From Pseudomonas sp. H3(2019) (GTDB taxonomy: Bacteria > Pseudomonadota > Gammaproteobacteria > Pseudomonadales > Pseudomonadaceae), in the NCBI RefSeq assembly GCF_007713465.1, contig NZ_VMSG01000023.1, positions 36,663-100,662 on the forward strand: DNA of 64,000 nucleotides. The letters are read 5' to 3'. Numbering within the stretch: the stretch's first letter is position 1; every line of letters starts with the position of its first letter. The translations under genes were made by a program, and so were the position numbers. The notes under the pieces were generated by a model. The model searched no databases, was not told where the DNA came from, and saw only the letters and a list, made by a program, of their open reading frames with translations. Shown piece after piece: positions 26,353 to 38,635 of the stretch.

Positions 26353-27359
26353 CTGCTGGTCTGCAAGGCTCGTTGATGGTGGACGTCGCCGGTACCTGGC
26401 TGACGGCCGAAGATCGCCAACTGTTGCGTCAGCCCGAAGTGGGTGGCCTGATCATTTTTGCGCGCAATATCGAGCATCCGCGCCAGGTTCGTGAGTTGAG
26501 TGCTTCGATCCGTGCGGTGCGTCCCGACCTGCTGTTGGCCGTGGATCAGGAGGGCGGCCGGGTGCAGCGCCTGCGTCAGGGCTTCGTACGTCTGCCGGCC
26601 ATGCGGGCGATTGCTGACAACCCGAATGCCGAATACCTGGCCGAGCAGTGCGGCTGGATCATGGCGACTGAAGTGCTGGCCGTGGGGCTCGACTTGAGCT
26701 TTGCCCCGGTGCTGGACCTCGACTACCAGCGCAGTGCCGTGGTCGGTACCCGTTCGTTCGAAGGTGACCCGGAACGTGCGGCTGTGCTGGCAGGCGCGTT
26801 CATTCGCGGCATGAACAGCGCTGGCATGGCGGCGACTGGCAAGCACTTCCCTGGCCATGGCTGGGCGGAGGCAGACTCGCACGTCGCGATTCCGAATGAC
26901 GAGCGCAGTCTTGAGGATATCCGCGCCAAGGACCTCGTACCGTTCGCACGCTTGAGCAAGCAGCTGGCGGCGGTGATGCCCGCTCACGTGATCTACCCGC
27001 AGGTTGACTCGCAGCCCGCCGGCTTTTCGCGCCGCTGGTTGCAGGACATCCTGCGTGGCGAGTTGAAGTTTGACGGGGTGATCTTCAGCGACGATCTGTC
27101 GATGGCGGGTGCCCATGTGGTCGGCGACGCTGCCAGCCGGATCGAAGCGGCATTGTCGGCCGGTTGCGACATGGGGCTGGTCTGCAATGATCGTGCGGCC
27201 GCCGAACTGGCCCTGAGTGCGGCTCAGCGCTTGAAGGTCAAGCCGTCTGCACGCATCGCGCGGATGCGCGGCCAGTCGTTCGCCAGCACCGATTACCGGC
27301 AGGACCCGCGCTGGCTCACCGCCCTTGGCGCGCTCAAAGATGCCCAACTGATTGATTAA
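26349..27359 (+). CDS. nagZ: beta-N-acetylhexosaminidase NagZ
   Basis: A 336-residue cytoplasmic family 3 glycoside hydrolase that removes GlcNAc from GlcNAc-1,6-anhydroMurNAc peptides in cell-wall recycling; its products feed AmpR-type beta-lactamase induction. Signatures are DQEGGRVQRL, the GH3 motif KHFPGHGWAEADSH (with the His of the mobile catalytic loop) and the nucleophile Asp in FSDDLSMAG. ATG 26349 sits in ATGA overlap with the preceding small ORF, and an AAGGAA RBS is present inside that ORF. A class C beta-lactamase gene lies 10 kb downstream, though unlinked to ampR. Confidence 0.97.
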   Translation: MTAGLQGSLMVDVAGTWLTAEDRQLLRQPEVGGLIIFARNIEHPRQVRELSASIRAVRPDLLLAVDQEGGRVQRLRQGFVRLPAMRAIADNPNAEYLAEQCGWIMATEVLAVGLDLSFAPVLDLDYQRSAVVGTRSFEGDPERAAVLAGAFIRGMNSAGMAATGKHFPGHGWAEADSHVAIPNDERSLEDIRAKDLVPFARLSKQLAAVMPAHVIYPQVDSQPAGFSRRWLQDILRGELKFDGVIFSDDLSMAGAHVVGDAASRIEAALSAGCDMGLVCNDRAAAELALSAAQRLKVKPSARIARMRGQSFASTDYRQDPRWLTALGALKDAQLID

Positions 27360-27371
27360 GGACTTTTTGCA

Positions 27372-28109
27372 ATGACGGTTTACGCGATTATCGGTGGCAC
27401 CGGCCTGACCCAACTTGAAGGCTTGAGCATTCGTCAGTCATTGGCTCTGGACACGCCGTATGGCGCGCCGTCGGCCGAGATCCAGGTTGGTGAATACGCC
27501 GGGCGTGAAGTGCTGTTTCTCGCCCGTCACGGCCATCCGCACCGTTTTCCGCCGCATCAGGTGAATTACCGGGCCAACCTGTGGGCATTGAAACAGGCGG
27601 GTGCGCAGGCGATTCTGGCGGTCAACGCGGTCGGCGGGATTCATGCGGCCATGGGTACCGGACATTTCTGCGTGCCTCATCAATTGATCGATTACACCAG
27701 CGGCCGCCAGCACACCTACTTTGCCGATGACCTGGAGCAGGTCACTCACATCGATTTCAGCTATCCCTACAGCGAACCATTGCGCGAGCAGTTGATTGCC
27801 GCGTTGGCGGCTGAAGGCTGTGCCTACAGCAGCCACGGCGTGTATGCCTGCACGCAGGGGCCGCGCCTGGAAACCGTTGCCGAGATCGCTCGTCTGGAGC
27901 GTGATGGCTGCGATATCGTCGGCATGACCGGTATGCCGGAAGCGGCGTTGGCTCGCGAACTGGAGCTGGATTACGCGTGTCTGGCGCTGGTGGTGAACCC
28001 GGCGGCGGGCAAGTCGACGGCAGTGATTACCATGGCCGAAATCGAACAGGCGCTGCATGACGGGATGGGTAAAGTGAAGTCGACGTTGGCGCGGGTGTTG
28101 AAGGGCTAG
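27372..28109 (+). CDS. mtnP: S-methyl-5'-thioinosine phosphorylase (PNP/MTAP family)
   Basis: A 245-residue phosphorylase of the MTAP/PNP class. The family features are IGGTGL at the start, the phosphate-binding ARHGHPHRFPPHQVNYRAN region, VNAVGGI, and the purine-binding CDIVGMTGMPEAALARELEL. In Pseudomonas the homologue uses methylthioinosine (after deamination of methylthioadenosine) in methionine salvage, so MTIP is more likely than true MTAP. It starts 12 bases after nagZ and is in the same operon. Confidence 0.9.
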   Translation: MTVYAIIGGTGLTQLEGLSIRQSLALDTPYGAPSAEIQVGEYAGREVLFLARHGHPHRFPPHQVNYRANLWALKQAGAQAILAVNAVGGIHAAMGTGHFCVPHQLIDYTSGRQHTYFADDLEQVTHIDFSYPYSEPLREQLIAALAAEGCAYSSHGVYACTQGPRLETVAEIARLERDGCDIVGMTGMPEAALARELELDYACLALVVNPAAGKSTAVITMAEIEQALHDGMGKVKSTLARVLKG

Positions 28110-28148
28110 GCATTCAGTCAGACCGCGATGACGATCTCGCAGGCGCCG

Positions 28149-30842
28149 CTAAATTTTCGACTTGTCCGGCAACGGCGCAAACAACGCTTCAATATCGTCG
28201 CTCTGCAGCTTCCAGTCCCCGGCCGCGCGCCCATCCAGTACGCCGGCCGCGAGGTCGGATTTTTCCTTCTGCAAATGCTGGATTTTCTCTTCGACGGTGC
28301 CGCGGGCAATCATCTTGTAGACGAACACCGGCTTCTCCTGGCCGATCCGGTAAGCGCGGTCGGTGGCCTGGTTTTCCGTCGCCGGGTTCCACCACGGATC
28401 ATAGTGAATCACCGTGTCGGCCTCGGTCAGGTTCAGGCCAACGCCGCCTGCTTTCAGGCTGATCAGGAAAATCTGGCGCTTGCCGCTCTGGAAGTCTTTC
28501 ACCGGAGTACGTCGATCGCGGGTTTGCCCGGTCAGCAGCGCGTAAGCGATGCCGCGTTTGTTCAGTTCGTCTTCGATCAGCGACAGCATCGAGGTGAACT
28601 GTGAAAACAGCAGGATTTTGCGGCCTTCTTCGAACAATTCCTCAAGCATCTCCATCAGGCTGTCGAGCTTGCCCGAGGTGCTGCCGCGCGTGGGCAGGGC
28701 GGCCTCATCATTGACCAGGCGCAGATCGCAACACACCTGACGCAGCTTGAGCAGCGCTTCAAGAATGATGATCTGACTGCGAGCCACGCCTTTGCGGGTG
28801 ATTTCGTCGCGGACTTTCTTGTCCATTGCCAGGCGCATGGTTTCGTAAACGTCGCGCTGCGCCTCGTTGAGTTCGACCCAATGGACGATCTCGGTTTTCG
28901 GCGGCAGTTCGGTGGCGACCTGTTCCTTGGTTCGACGCAACAGGAACGGCTTGATCCGACCGTTCAGGTGTTGCAGTCGTACGTCGCTGGCGCGTTTTTC
29001 GATCGGTACGCGGTAATCGCGATTGAAGCTTTTCACGTCGCCCAGCCAGCCGGGCAGCAAGAAGTGAAACAGCGACCACAACTCGCCCAGGTGATTTTCC
29101 AGTGGTGTGCCGCTCAGGCACAGGCGCTGGCGGGCATTGAGCTCTCGCGCCGCATGAGCGGCCTTGCTGTTGGGGTTCTTGATGTATTGCGCTTCGTCGA
29201 GCACCAGCACGTGCAATGGCTGCGCTGCCAGACGTTCGACATCCTTGGGCAGCAGCGCGTACGTGGTGAGGATCAGGTCGTATTCGGCCAAATGCTCAAA
29301 GTGTTTTTTACGTCCGGTGCCATACAGCGCCAGTACTTTGAGTTGCGGAGCAAAGTGCGCCGCTTCGTCGAGCCAGTTGGGAATCAGGCTGGTGGGCATC
29401 ACCACCATGCACGGCCGGTCGAGGCGACCGGCGTTCTTCTCGGTCAGCACATGCGCCAGGGTCTGTAGGGTTTTACCCAGGCCCATGTCGTCCGCAAGGA
29501 TGCCGCCGACTTCGAGTTGCCGCAGCGACTGCATCCAGCTCAAGCCTTCAAGCTGATAAGGCCGTAATGTGGCGTTCAGCCCTTCGGGCGCTTCGGTCGT
29601 GTAGTCCTTGATGTCGCGCAGGCGTTGGGCGAAGGTGCGAATGTGCTCGCCGCCTTCCCAAAGCAGGGGCATATCTTCCAGCGGATTCAGGCGGGTGGCA
29701 TCGGCGCTGCTCAGCCGCAACCTGGTTTCGCCGGGCTCTTGCAGGTAAAACTCGCCGAGGGTCGCCAGCACGGGCTTTAAACGGCCGAACGGCAGTGCGA
29801 CCTGCAACGGGCCGTATTCGGAGTTCGGACGGTGCGGGATGTTCACCAGAATCAATTCGTCGTCGCGGCGTCTGGCCAGGCGTTCCGGGTTGAGAATCTC
29901 GGTGTGCGAGCGCATCAGGTTCAGCAGGATCGGCAGCAGGCTAAGGCGCTCGCCATTGACGATAATCCCCAGCTCCAGATCAAACCAGTCGCGCTCCGGC
30001 GCCTCTTCGACCGTGGCGTACCAGTCATCGACCGCCGTCAGGTCAAAGCCGAAGTCTTCGTCAATCTGCAGCTCCCAGCCTTGGGTGCGTAACTTGGGCA
30101 GCTCATTGAGAGTGAGCGTCAGCCAGGCGCTGTCGTTGACCATCTCATAAAGTTCGCCGGCGCTTTCCGGCAAGGCTTTGCTTTGGCGGGTCGCCACTCT
30201 GAATCCAAGGATTCGCAGCTGTTCCCGGTAGGCTTTTTCGACGTCCGGCTGGCGTTTGATTCGTAGCGTGTGCTGTTCCTGCCGGATCAGGATGTCGGCA
30301 TTTTTCTGTCCGCTGACGTATTCATCCAGATAGTTGAACGACAGCGCAGCACGGTGCTGGATGTAGCGCTGCATTTTGCCGTTGCGCGGTTCGAAGGCGC
30401 TGAACTCGATGCTCGCCAGCCACAGGCGCGGCACCGGTTGCACGTTGTCTACCAGCCGTTGTGGTAAAGGTGCGGGCGTACGGTTTTCAAGGACTGCCTG
30501 CAGTTTTTCCAGCAGTTCGGCATCTTTGGCGGCGGCCGGGTACTCAAGGGTTTCCTGGACTTTGAGCAGCACTGCAGCGCAATGCTTGCAATTAACGCGC
30601 ACCGGGCAACTGCACGTTGCATCGACCAGTAACAGAGTGCCTTTGGTGGATTCGCGCAGTGTAATGGTCTGGCGGTAAACATTGCCGCCAGAGCCTTCGC
30701 AACTGGCGGTGATGGTGCTGTCGCCGGCCTCGACGATCCTGACGCGGTTTTCCAGTGCGTAGCGGCGGCCACGCTCCAGGCTTTGTTCCTTGAATCGGCT
30801 GACCCAGGAAGGGGCCAGGGGTTTACTCAGGTTCGGGGGCAT
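28149..30842 (-). CDS. SWIM zinc-finger SNF2-family helicase
   Basis: An 897-residue protein with an N-terminal SWIM zinc finger (C77-S-C79...C85-K-H87, CxCx5CxH), a middle domain of ~300 residues and a full Swi2/Snf2 ATPase. Motif I is GILADDMGLGKT (~446), motif II LDEAQ (~545), motif III CLSGTPLENHLGE, and motifs V/VI KAGGVGLNLTEAD and ATDRAYRIGQ in the C-terminal RecA-like domain. Bacterial members of the HepA-like class remodel nucleic-acid complexes; the target is unknown. It follows csiV by 11 bases and is the last gene of the leftward mfd-csiV-helicase run. Confidence 0.93.
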   Translation of the reverse strand: MPPNLSKPLAPSWVSRFKEQSLERGRRYALENRVRIVEAGDSTITASCEGSGGNVYRQTITLRESTKGTLLLVDATCSCPVRVNCKHCAAVLLKVQETLEYPAAAKDAELLEKLQAVLENRTPAPLPQRLVDNVQPVPRLWLASIEFSAFEPRNGKMQRYIQHRAALSFNYLDEYVSGQKNADILIRQEQHTLRIKRQPDVEKAYREQLRILGFRVATRQSKALPESAGELYEMVNDSAWLTLTLNELPKLRTQGWELQIDEDFGFDLTAVDDWYATVEEAPERDWFDLELGIIVNGERLSLLPILLNLMRSHTEILNPERLARRRDDELILVNIPHRPNSEYGPLQVALPFGRLKPVLATLGEFYLQEPGETRLRLSSADATRLNPLEDMPLLWEGGEHIRTFAQRLRDIKDYTTEAPEGLNATLRPYQLEGLSWMQSLRQLEVGGILADDMGLGKTLQTLAHVLTEKNAGRLDRPCMVVMPTSLIPNWLDEAAHFAPQLKVLALYGTGRKKHFEHLAEYDLILTTYALLPKDVERLAAQPLHVLVLDEAQYIKNPNSKAAHAARELNARQRLCLSGTPLENHLGELWSLFHFLLPGWLGDVKSFNRDYRVPIEKRASDVRLQHLNGRIKPFLLRRTKEQVATELPPKTEIVHWVELNEAQRDVYETMRLAMDKKVRDEITRKGVARSQIIILEALLKLRQVCCDLRLVNDEAALPTRGSTSGKLDSLMEMLEELFEEGRKILLFSQFTSMLSLIEDELNKRGIAYALLTGQTRDRRTPVKDFQSGKRQIFLISLKAGGVGLNLTEADTVIHYDPWWNPATENQATDRAYRIGQEKPVFVYKMIARGTVEEKIQHLQKEKSDLAAGVLDGRAAGDWKLQSDDIEALFAPLPDKSKI

Positions 30843-30853
30843 GGGGACTTCAA

Positions 30854-31420
30854 TCAGTCCGGGAGAACGTCAGGGACTGGCGGACGCGCAGGCGCAGTCA
30901 GCGAAGTGATTTTGATCAGCAGCGCCAGGTGGCCGTTGTCGAGGTAGTTGAGCTGACCGTTTTTGGTGTGGCTTTGCTGCTTCAAGCGTTCGCTGGCGGT
31001 AACCCGGCCATAGGCATCGAACTGGTTGACCCAGAAGTTCGCCTCAACGTCGGTGAAGCGCCCGAGCTTCAGATTCAGCGTGCCTTCGATCGGGAACTGG
31101 CCGAATTGCTCCTTGCCTTCGCTGATCGAGACTTTTCTCGCGTCCTCGCCAAGACTCTGTTGCCAGGATTTGTGCAGCAGCACCGTGTAGTCAGCGCTGG
31201 CACGCAGTTTTTCTGCTTCGGCATTCAGGCTTGGGGTGCGCAGGCTATCGGCACTGACCGGCCGCGCACCGGCAGCCCAGTCTTCCGGCGCGGTGCGGCT
31301 GACAATGGCCGGCACGGCGTTCTGGCGGACCAGGATCATTTCAACCTGATACAAGCTGTCGGCAAACGCCGTCGGGGCAACGAGGGTCAACAACAGGGTC
31401 AATGAACGAAACAGGCGCAT
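30854..31420 (-). CDS. csiV: CsiV family periplasmic protein
   Basis: A 188-residue exported protein. A signal peptide (MRLFRSLTLLLTLVAPTAFA) precedes YQVEMILVRQN, and the conserved C-terminal YLDNGHLALLIKITSL end is present. In Vibrio cholerae CsiV binds peptidoglycan and is needed for PBP1a activation; the family link here is from the overall pattern and from the conserved position after mfd. ATG 31420 has a GAAGGA RBS and starts 10 bases after the mfd stop. The frame from 31459 overlaps mfd and is rejected. Confidence 0.75.
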   Translation of the reverse strand: MRLFRSLTLLLTLVAPTAFADSLYQVEMILVRQNAVPAIVSRTAPEDWAAGARPVSADSLRTPSLNAEAEKLRASADYTVLLHKSWQQSLGEDARKVSISEGKEQFGQFPIEGTLNLKLGRFTDVEANFWVNQFDAYGRVTASERLKQQSHTKNGQLNYLDNGHLALLIKITSLTAPARPPVPDVLPD

Positions 31421-31430
31421 GCGGCGTCCT

Positions 31431-34880
<3,450 letters not shown>

Positions 34881-35063
34881 GGAAGGTTGAGCTCCAGCGT
34901 TGCGACAAAGTCGGTAATTGTAGCGGGCGAAGGTGCCGGCTGTCAGTTGCAGACTGCCGCCGACGAAAGGAAAAGCATGTTGCGATAGGCGTGCATTGCT
35001 CCGCAGACGACTCGGCGGCATAATGTAGCCCCTTTTTTCAGCCCCTACATGTGGAAGGTTCCC

Positions 35064-36512
35064 GTGACTCAGAAGCCCGACCAGTGTCTTGGTGAATGGA
35101 TCGACCGTGAAGCACTCGCAGAAGCGATGATTCCGCTTATCGGTCAGCTTTACCGCAATAACAACGTGGTGAGCTCGATCTATGGCCGCAGCCTGATCAA
35201 CCAGTCTGTCATCGCGATTCTCAAAGCTCATCGCTTTGCTCGCCATCGTCAGTCCGATGACGCCGAACTGTCCGTTCACGAAACATTCCCGCTGCTCAAG
35301 GCGATGAGCGAGCTCAAGCTCGGCGCCGCTTCGGTAGACCTGGGCAAGCTGGCGGTCAAGTTCAAGGCCGAAGGCAAAGGTCGCACTGCCGAGCAGTTCG
35401 TCCGTGAAGAACTGGCCGACGTTGTAGGCCAGCAGAACGCTTCCGCACGCAAAGGCACCGACGTTGTACTGTACGGCTTCGGTCGTATCGGCCGTCTGCT
35501 GGCACGCATCCTGATTGAAAAAACCGGCGGTGGCGACGGCCTGCGTTTGCGCGCCATCGTTGTGCGCAAAGGCGCTGAAAACGACCTGACCAAACGCGCC
35601 AGCCTGCTGCGTCGCGATTCGGTTCATGGTTCGTTCAACGGCACCATCACCATCGACGAAGCCAACAACACCATCACCGCCAACGGCAACCTGATCCAGG
35701 TTATCTACGCGAAGAACCCGACTGAAGTGGACTACACCCAGTACGGCATCAAAAACGCACTGCTGGTGGACAACACCGGTGTATGGCGTGATGCCGACGG
35801 CCTGGGTCAGCACCTGACCTGCCCGGGTATCGACCGCGTTGTTCTGACCGCGCCTGGCAAAGGCAAGCTGAAGAACATCGTTCACGGCATCAACCACGGT
35901 GAAATCACCGCTGACGACAAGATCGTTTCCGCCGCCTCTTGCACCACCAACGCCATCGTGCCGGTGCTCAAGGCTGTAAACGACAAGTTCGGCATCATCA
36001 ACGGTCACGTTGAAACGGTTCACTCGTACACCAACGACCAGAACCTGATCGACAACTTCCACAAAGGCGATCGCCGTGGTCGTAGCGCCGCGCTGAACAT
36101 GGTAATCACCGAGACCGGTGCTGCTACTGCTGCTGCCAAGGCCCTGCCTGAGCTGGCCGGCAAGCTGACCGGTAACGCGATCCGTGTTCCAACGCCGAAC
36201 GTGTCGATGGCAATCCTCAACCTGAACCTTGAGAAAGCCGCCACCCGTGAAGAGATGAACGAGTACCTGCGCTATATGGCGCTGCACTCCGATCTGCATA
36301 AGCAAATCGACTTCGTCAACTCGCAGGAAGTGGTTTCGACCGACTTCGTTGGCTCGCGCCACGCAGGTGTTGTGGACGCTGAAGCAACCATCACCCAAGA
36401 CAACCGCGTTGTTCTGTACGTGTGGTACGACAACGAATTCGGTTACAGCTGCCAGGTGGTTCGCGTGATGGAAGACATGGCCGGTGTAAACCCGCCAGCA
36501 TTCCCGCGCTAA
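35064..36512 (+). CDS. gap: glyceraldehyde-3-phosphate dehydrogenase, long form
   Basis: A GAPDH of 482 residues, about 140 longer than the usual enzyme because of an N-terminal helical extension (CLGEWIDREALAEAMIPLIGQLYRNNNVV...). The NAD motif GFGRIGR follows at ~140, the catalytic Cys is at ~293 in SAASCTTNAIVP, and the C-terminus is WYDNEFGYSCQVVRVMEDMAG. This long form is a second GAPDH in Pseudomonas, linked to gluconeogenic use, and stands divergent from mfd. GTG 35064 is favoured over ATG 35049 because GGAAGG sits 6 bases before it. Its last codons and terminator are duplicated 1.4 kb downstream (37871-37950). Confidence 0.95.
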   Translation: MTQKPDQCLGEWIDREALAEAMIPLIGQLYRNNNVVSSIYGRSLINQSVIAILKAHRFARHRQSDDAELSVHETFPLLKAMSELKLGAASVDLGKLAVKFKAEGKGRTAEQFVREELADVVGQQNASARKGTDVVLYGFGRIGRLLARILIEKTGGGDGLRLRAIVVRKGAENDLTKRASLLRRDSVHGSFNGTITIDEANNTITANGNLIQVIYAKNPTEVDYTQYGIKNALLVDNTGVWRDADGLGQHLTCPGIDRVVLTAPGKGKLKNIVHGINHGEITADDKIVSAASCTTNAIVPVLKAVNDKFGIINGHVETVHSYTNDQNLIDNFHKGDRRGRSAALNMVITETGAATAAAKALPELAGKLTGNAIRVPTPNVSMAILNLNLEKAATREEMNEYLRYMALHSDLHKQIDFVNSQEVVSTDFVGSRHAGVVDAEATITQDNRVVLYVWYDNEFGYSCQVVRVMEDMAGVNPPAFPR

Positions 36513-36560
36513 GCCTTAGCCGCACCTGAAAACGCCCCGACTTGTCGGGGCGTTTTTGTT
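36481..36560. repeat. left copy of a ~80-bp direct repeat (gap 3' end plus terminator)
   Basis: Aligns without gaps to 37871-37950 at an offset of 1390, with 14 mismatches by hand count (about 82% identity), including the last gap codons, the stop and the terminator stem. Confidence 0.88.
36529..36560 (+). terminator. intrinsic terminator of gap
   Basis: 12-bp stem AAAACGCCCCGA / TCGGGGCGTTTT with a CTTG loop, followed by TGTTTG. Confidence 0.9.
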
Positions 36561-36681
36561 TGTGCGGTTTGCCTGGCTGGCCTACGGAGTCGGCGAAATA
36601 TTTTGTGATAAATCGCTTCCGGAGCCGTCGCATCAAAGTGATAGGTTTGCCCGCGATCAAAAAGACCTGAGGACCACTTGT

Positions 36682-37863
36682 ATGCGTTTTATCGCAAAGC
36701 CTTGCGCAGCATTGCTATTGCTGGCCAGCACCGTCTCTTTCGGCAACCTCGCCATGGCGAATGTCCAGCGGTCGGATATCGACAGCATCGTGCAAGATGC
36801 CGCCCAAGCGGTCATGCAGCAGTACAACATTCCCGGCCTGGCCATTGCGGTGACCGCTAATGGCAAGCAGCAGTTCTACAACTTCGGCGTGGCCTCAAAG
36901 GAAACACAACAAAAGGTCACGAGCGATACGCTGTTTGAAATCGGCTCCATCAGTAAAACCTTCACGGTCACCCTGGCGACCTACGCCGAGGCCAACGGTC
37001 AGCTTTCTCTCACTGACCACCCCGGCAAGTACCTGCCTGAGCTCGCGGGTAGCCCGTTCGATAAAGCGACGCTGATCAATCTGGCGACCCATACCGCAGG
37101 CGGCTTCCCCTTGCAGGTGCCTGATCAGGTACAGAACAACCAACAGCTGATGGACTACTTCAAAGCGTGGCAGCCGACGTATGCGCCGGGTGCTCAACGC
37201 ACCTATGCCAACCCCAGTATCGGGGCGCTGGGCATGATTACCGCAATCAGCATGAAGATGCCGTTCGCGGTGGCGCTGGAACAGCGACTCTTTCCGGCAC
37301 TCGGTATGCCCAACAGCTTCATTAACATCCCGGCGAGCAAGTTGTCGCTCTATGCTCAGGGTTACAACAAGCAGGATGTCCCGGTCAGGTTGAATTCCGG
37401 TGTGCTGGGTGACGAGGCCTACTCGGTAAAAACCAGCTCCACGGACCTGATTCGCTTTGTCGAGGCCAACCTGGGCGTCGCGAAGGTAGAGGCAAAACTC
37501 GGTCGCGCCCTGATGGAGACGCGCAAGGGCTATTTCCAGCTAGGTCCGATGACTCAAGACCTGATTTGGGAGCAGTACGACTACCCGGTGCAACTGAGCG
37601 CACTGGTTGAAGGCAACGCCGACAAGATGATTTACGACAGTCATGTCGTTACGACATTAAACCCGCCCCTGGCACCACGGGAGGCAGTCTGGGTCAACAA
37701 GACGGGGGCGACCGGTGGGTTCTCTGCTTATGTGGCTTTCGTCCCCGAGAGGAAGTTTGGCATTGTGGTGCTGGCCAACAAGAGCTACCCCAACGAACCC
37801 CGGGTGCGCCTGGCGCATCGAATCCTGAGTGAACTGGATTGCTGTTCGCCGGCGGAGGATTGA
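36682..37863 (+). CDS. ampC: class C beta-lactamase (AmpC-type serine hydrolase)
   Basis: A 393-residue exported enzyme with a signal peptide ending near AMA (25). All class C signatures are present: S89-I-S-K92 (nucleophile SxxK), Y175-A-N177 and K340-T-G342. The order and spacing, and the C-terminal VVLANKSYPNEPRVRLAHRIL, support a true AmpC rather than an esterase relative. ATG 36682 has CTGAGGA upstream. There is no divergent ampR, the usual regulator, so expression may be constitutive or controlled elsewhere. The gene sits between two copies of the gap 3' end, which suggests insertion at that point. Confidence 0.92.
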   Translation: MRFIAKPCAALLLLASTVSFGNLAMANVQRSDIDSIVQDAAQAVMQQYNIPGLAIAVTANGKQQFYNFGVASKETQQKVTSDTLFEIGSISKTFTVTLATYAEANGQLSLTDHPGKYLPELAGSPFDKATLINLATHTAGGFPLQVPDQVQNNQQLMDYFKAWQPTYAPGAQRTYANPSIGALGMITAISMKMPFAVALEQRLFPALGMPNSFINIPASKLSLYAQGYNKQDVPVRLNSGVLGDEAYSVKTSSTDLIRFVEANLGVAKVEAKLGRALMETRKGYFQLGPMTQDLIWEQYDYPVQLSALVEGNADKMIYDSHVVTTLNPPLAPREAVWVNKTGATGGFSAYVAFVPERKFGIVVLANKSYPNEPRVRLAHRILSELDCCSPAED

Positions 37864-37870
37864 GTGGCGG

Positions 37871-37950
37871 CCGATGTGAACTCTCCAGCGTTGCCGCGCT
37901 AAGCCCTGGCTGCACATGAAAACGCCCTGACTTGTCGGGGCGTTTTCATG
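37871..37950. repeat. right copy of the gap 3'-end repeat (relic)
   Basis: It encodes in frame the tail VNSPALPR followed by a stop, against VNPPAFPR in gap, and then repeats the terminator stem. No gap body precedes it, so it is a fragment. Confidence 0.85.
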
Positions 37951-37955
37951 TGCAG
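37910..37955. terminator. long hairpin in the relic (21-bp stem)
   Basis: Arms CTGCACATGAAAACGCC-CTGA and its complement with a CTTG loop (one wobble pair) extend the terminator stem of the gap copy to 21 bp; a clear U tract is missing after it. It would end the ampC transcript. Confidence 0.7.
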
Positions 37956-38635
37956 CGGTTCATTATAAGGAGCCATTAGACATCATCTATTAAATTGGAA
38001 GTGTTCATGCGTCATCTGCGATGTCCGGTCAGTGCAGTGTAGTTATATCGTTTTATTCTTGATGTGTGCCAAATCAGAACGCTGTAAAGATCGACAGGTC
38101 ATCGCTATAAAAATTCAATAATAAAAAAATCCTCAAATAAAATAAGCGGTTGCAATGGGAAGGTGTTGTTACTTGCTTTATATGGATCCAATACAGGGTG
38201 CGTTCAATAATTGACGCCATTTTATTGAATGGCTCGATGCTTGACAGCGATGGGTGCTGAAATTAGTGTCTCCCCCTGGCAGCTCCGGCACCGGCCGGGA
38301 TTGGGTGACAGCAAATTGCCTGTACTGTCGGGCAAATATTCACGGTAATTTTCAAAACTTTGGCACAACTTTGGCAGTGCTGCTTTAAAGGTAATGGCGT
38401 TTTAATGTGCGTCATGATGGCAACTAATACTCCAAAAAGACAGGGAACTTATTCCTGCTCACATCACACTGAATCTAAATAAACCGTGCTGGCCGTATTG
38501 CTGTCCGGGGAGTTGATGATCCGCTTTCGTTGATCCTGCTTAATGTGTTTTGCGGTTACGTTCTAATCAGGCATGACGGCTGCGCAGTGCTGACATATAG
38601 CCGTGTGTATTCATGGCTTATTGGGAGAATTAAAC
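37956..38635. other. AT-rich 680-bp region upstream of the exopolysaccharide-type operon
   Basis: No gene seen; only frames under 30 codons. It contains A/T-rich runs (38105-38145), a TTGACA-N17-TAGTGT element (38241-38269) and a -24/-12-like element with direct repeats (38356-38376). Composition differs sharply from the ~60% GC surroundings. The RBS GGGAGA (38623-38628) belongs to the first operon gene. Confidence 0.75.
38356..38376 (+). promoter_or_regulatory. candidate sigma-54 (-24/-12) promoter overlapping a direct repeat
   Basis: TGGCAC (38361-38366) and TGGCA (38372-38376) place the invariant GG and GC 12 bases apart as sigma-54 needs; the -12 box has one mismatch to TTGCA. The decamer AACTTTGGCA occurs twice, 11 bases apart (38356, 38367). 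Confidence 0.4.

Noticed and set aside
34881..36398. 500-codon N-terminal extension of the mfd frame
   Set aside because: It is antisense to gap; Mfd homology begins at GTG 34880 with a usable RBS.
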